This document shows positions 14,298-14,859 of a DNA stretch of 14,859 nucleotides, piece by piece. How positions within the stretch are numbered: position 1 is the stretch's first letter; each line of letters starts with the position of its first letter. Made by a program: the position numbers and the translations under genes. The DNA is from VBCK01 sp036270655. GTDB lineage: Bacteria; Pseudomonadota; Gammaproteobacteria; Burkholderiales; Burkholderiaceae_F. The notes beneath the pieces were generated by a model. That model searched no databases and was not told the origin of the DNA. It saw only the letters and a list, made by a program, of their open reading frames with translations. The DNA lies in NCBI GenBank assembly GCA_036270655.1, contig DATBCD010000121.1:1-14859 (forward strand), given 5' to 3'.

Positions 14298-14849
14298 CTA
14301 GGCGGTCGTCAATGCCTCTTCTTCGCTGCGCTGGTTGCCGCGGCCTTTGCCGGCGCGAGCGGGCGGCTCGCACAGACCGCAGACGTAGTTCTTGGTCAGC
14401 TCGTAGGTGTGCGTGACGAACTTGCCGCTGCATTTGCAGCAGGGCGTCAGCGTCACCATCCCGGCGTCGACGAATTTGACCAGGCGCCAGGCCCGGGTCA
14501 CCGACAGCAGGGGTTCGAGCGATTGCGCGCGAGTCTGTTCGATATACAGCTCGTAGGCCTTGATGATGGCATCGATCTCTTCGAGCTCGGTCGTCTTGTT
14601 CAGGTACTCGTACATGTTCAGGAACAGGGACGAGTGGATGTTCGGCTGCCAGGTCATGAACCAGTCGGTGGAGAACGGAAGCATGCCGCGCGCCGGCGAC
14701 TCGCCCTGGACTTCCTTATACAGGCGCAGCAGCCGTTCGTACGACAGATCGGTCTCCGATTCCAGGACCTGCAGGCGCGCCCCCAGCTTGATCAGGGCGA
14801 TCGCGCGCTGGATCTGGCGGCTCTCGCTGACGATGCTCTTGATTCTCAT
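14298..14849 (-). CDS. flhC: Flagellar master transcriptional activator FlhC
   Basis: FlhC, with FlhD, forms the FlhD4C2 activator that turns on class II flagellar operons with sigma70 RNA polymerase. The 183-residue product has the family's helical N-terminal part (QRAIALIKLGARLQVLE, TDLSYERLLRLYKEVQGESP), the RGMLPFSTDWFMTW stretch, and the zinc site C137, C140, C157 and C160 at the same positions as in E. coli; C138 is an extra cysteine. The C-terminus is a short charged tail. The ATG at 14847-14849 has AGGTGA a few bases upstream. flhD is expected immediately beyond the right edge. It is the regulator most likely to act on the fliE, fliF and fliL promoters. Confidence 0.97.
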   Translation of the reverse strand: MRIKSIVSESRQIQRAIALIKLGARLQVLESETDLSYERLLRLYKEVQGESPARGMLPFSTDWFMTWQPNIHSSLFLNMYEYLNKTTELEEIDAIIKAYELYIEQTRAQSLEPLLSVTRAWRLVKFVDAGMVTLTPCCKCSGKFVTHTYELTKNYVCGLCEPPARAGKGRGNQRSEEEALTTA

Positions 14850-14859
14850 GACATCACCT

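Noticed and set aside
14850..14859. Possible flhD stop codon (TGA at 14854-14856 on the minus strand)
   Set aside because: Ten bases are too few to tell a real stop from the flhC ribosome-binding site that includes the same bases.

Overview
This window is a flagellar motility and chemotaxis locus from a high-GC proteobacterium. The best fit is a betaproteobacterium of the Burkholderiales type. Three things point there: the FlhDC-type master regulator (FlhC with the C137/C140/C157/C160 zinc-ligand pattern), the enteric-like split of fliE against fliFGHIJK with a separate fliLMNOPQ set, and the GC-rich coding sequence whose opposite strands are full of long shadow ORFs. No genus can be named from the sequence alone. 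All genes lie on the minus strand except fliE.

Layout, in the direction of minus-strand transcription (right to left). flhC sits at the right edge (14298-14849); flhD is presumably just outside. A REP-like palindrome and a clear rho-independent terminator follow flhC. Then comes motA-motB-cheY-cheZ (13986 down to 10903), with a sigma28-like promoter candidate in front of motA. cheZ converges on fliE, the only plus-strand gene (10557-10865). A 269-base divergent regulatory region separates fliE from fliF. fliF-fliG-fliH-fliI-fliJ-fliK (10287 down to 3648) is a tight operon with gaps of 2-32 bases and one 4-base overlap. A 159-base gap holds the presumed fliL promoter, followed by fliL-fliM-fliN-fliO-fliP-fliQ (3488 down to 22), again with short gaps and overlaps. 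fliR should follow, but the window ends first.

How the genes work together. FlhC (with FlhD) switches on the hierarchy. FliE, FliF, FliG, FliM and FliN build the rod junction, MS ring and C ring. FliO, FliP and FliQ form the export gate region. FliH, FliI and FliJ are the export ATPase complex, and FliK sets hook length. FliL, MotA and MotB belong to the stator. CheY~P binds FliM to change rotation, and CheZ removes the phosphate. The key residues of MotA, MotB, CheY, CheZ, FliG, FliI and FlhC are all present, and no gene looks broken.

I found no previously undescribed system; the gene content is canonical. The points worth a second look are mostly regulatory: a shared GATTATTCGG box at similar distances upstream of fliL and fliF, a 13-base-period repeat upstream of fliL, palindromes in the fliE/fliF divergent region, a stem-loop before cheY, a REP-like element after flhC, three non-ATG starts, and a compact motAB-cheYZ arrangement without cheA, cheW, cheR or cheB.
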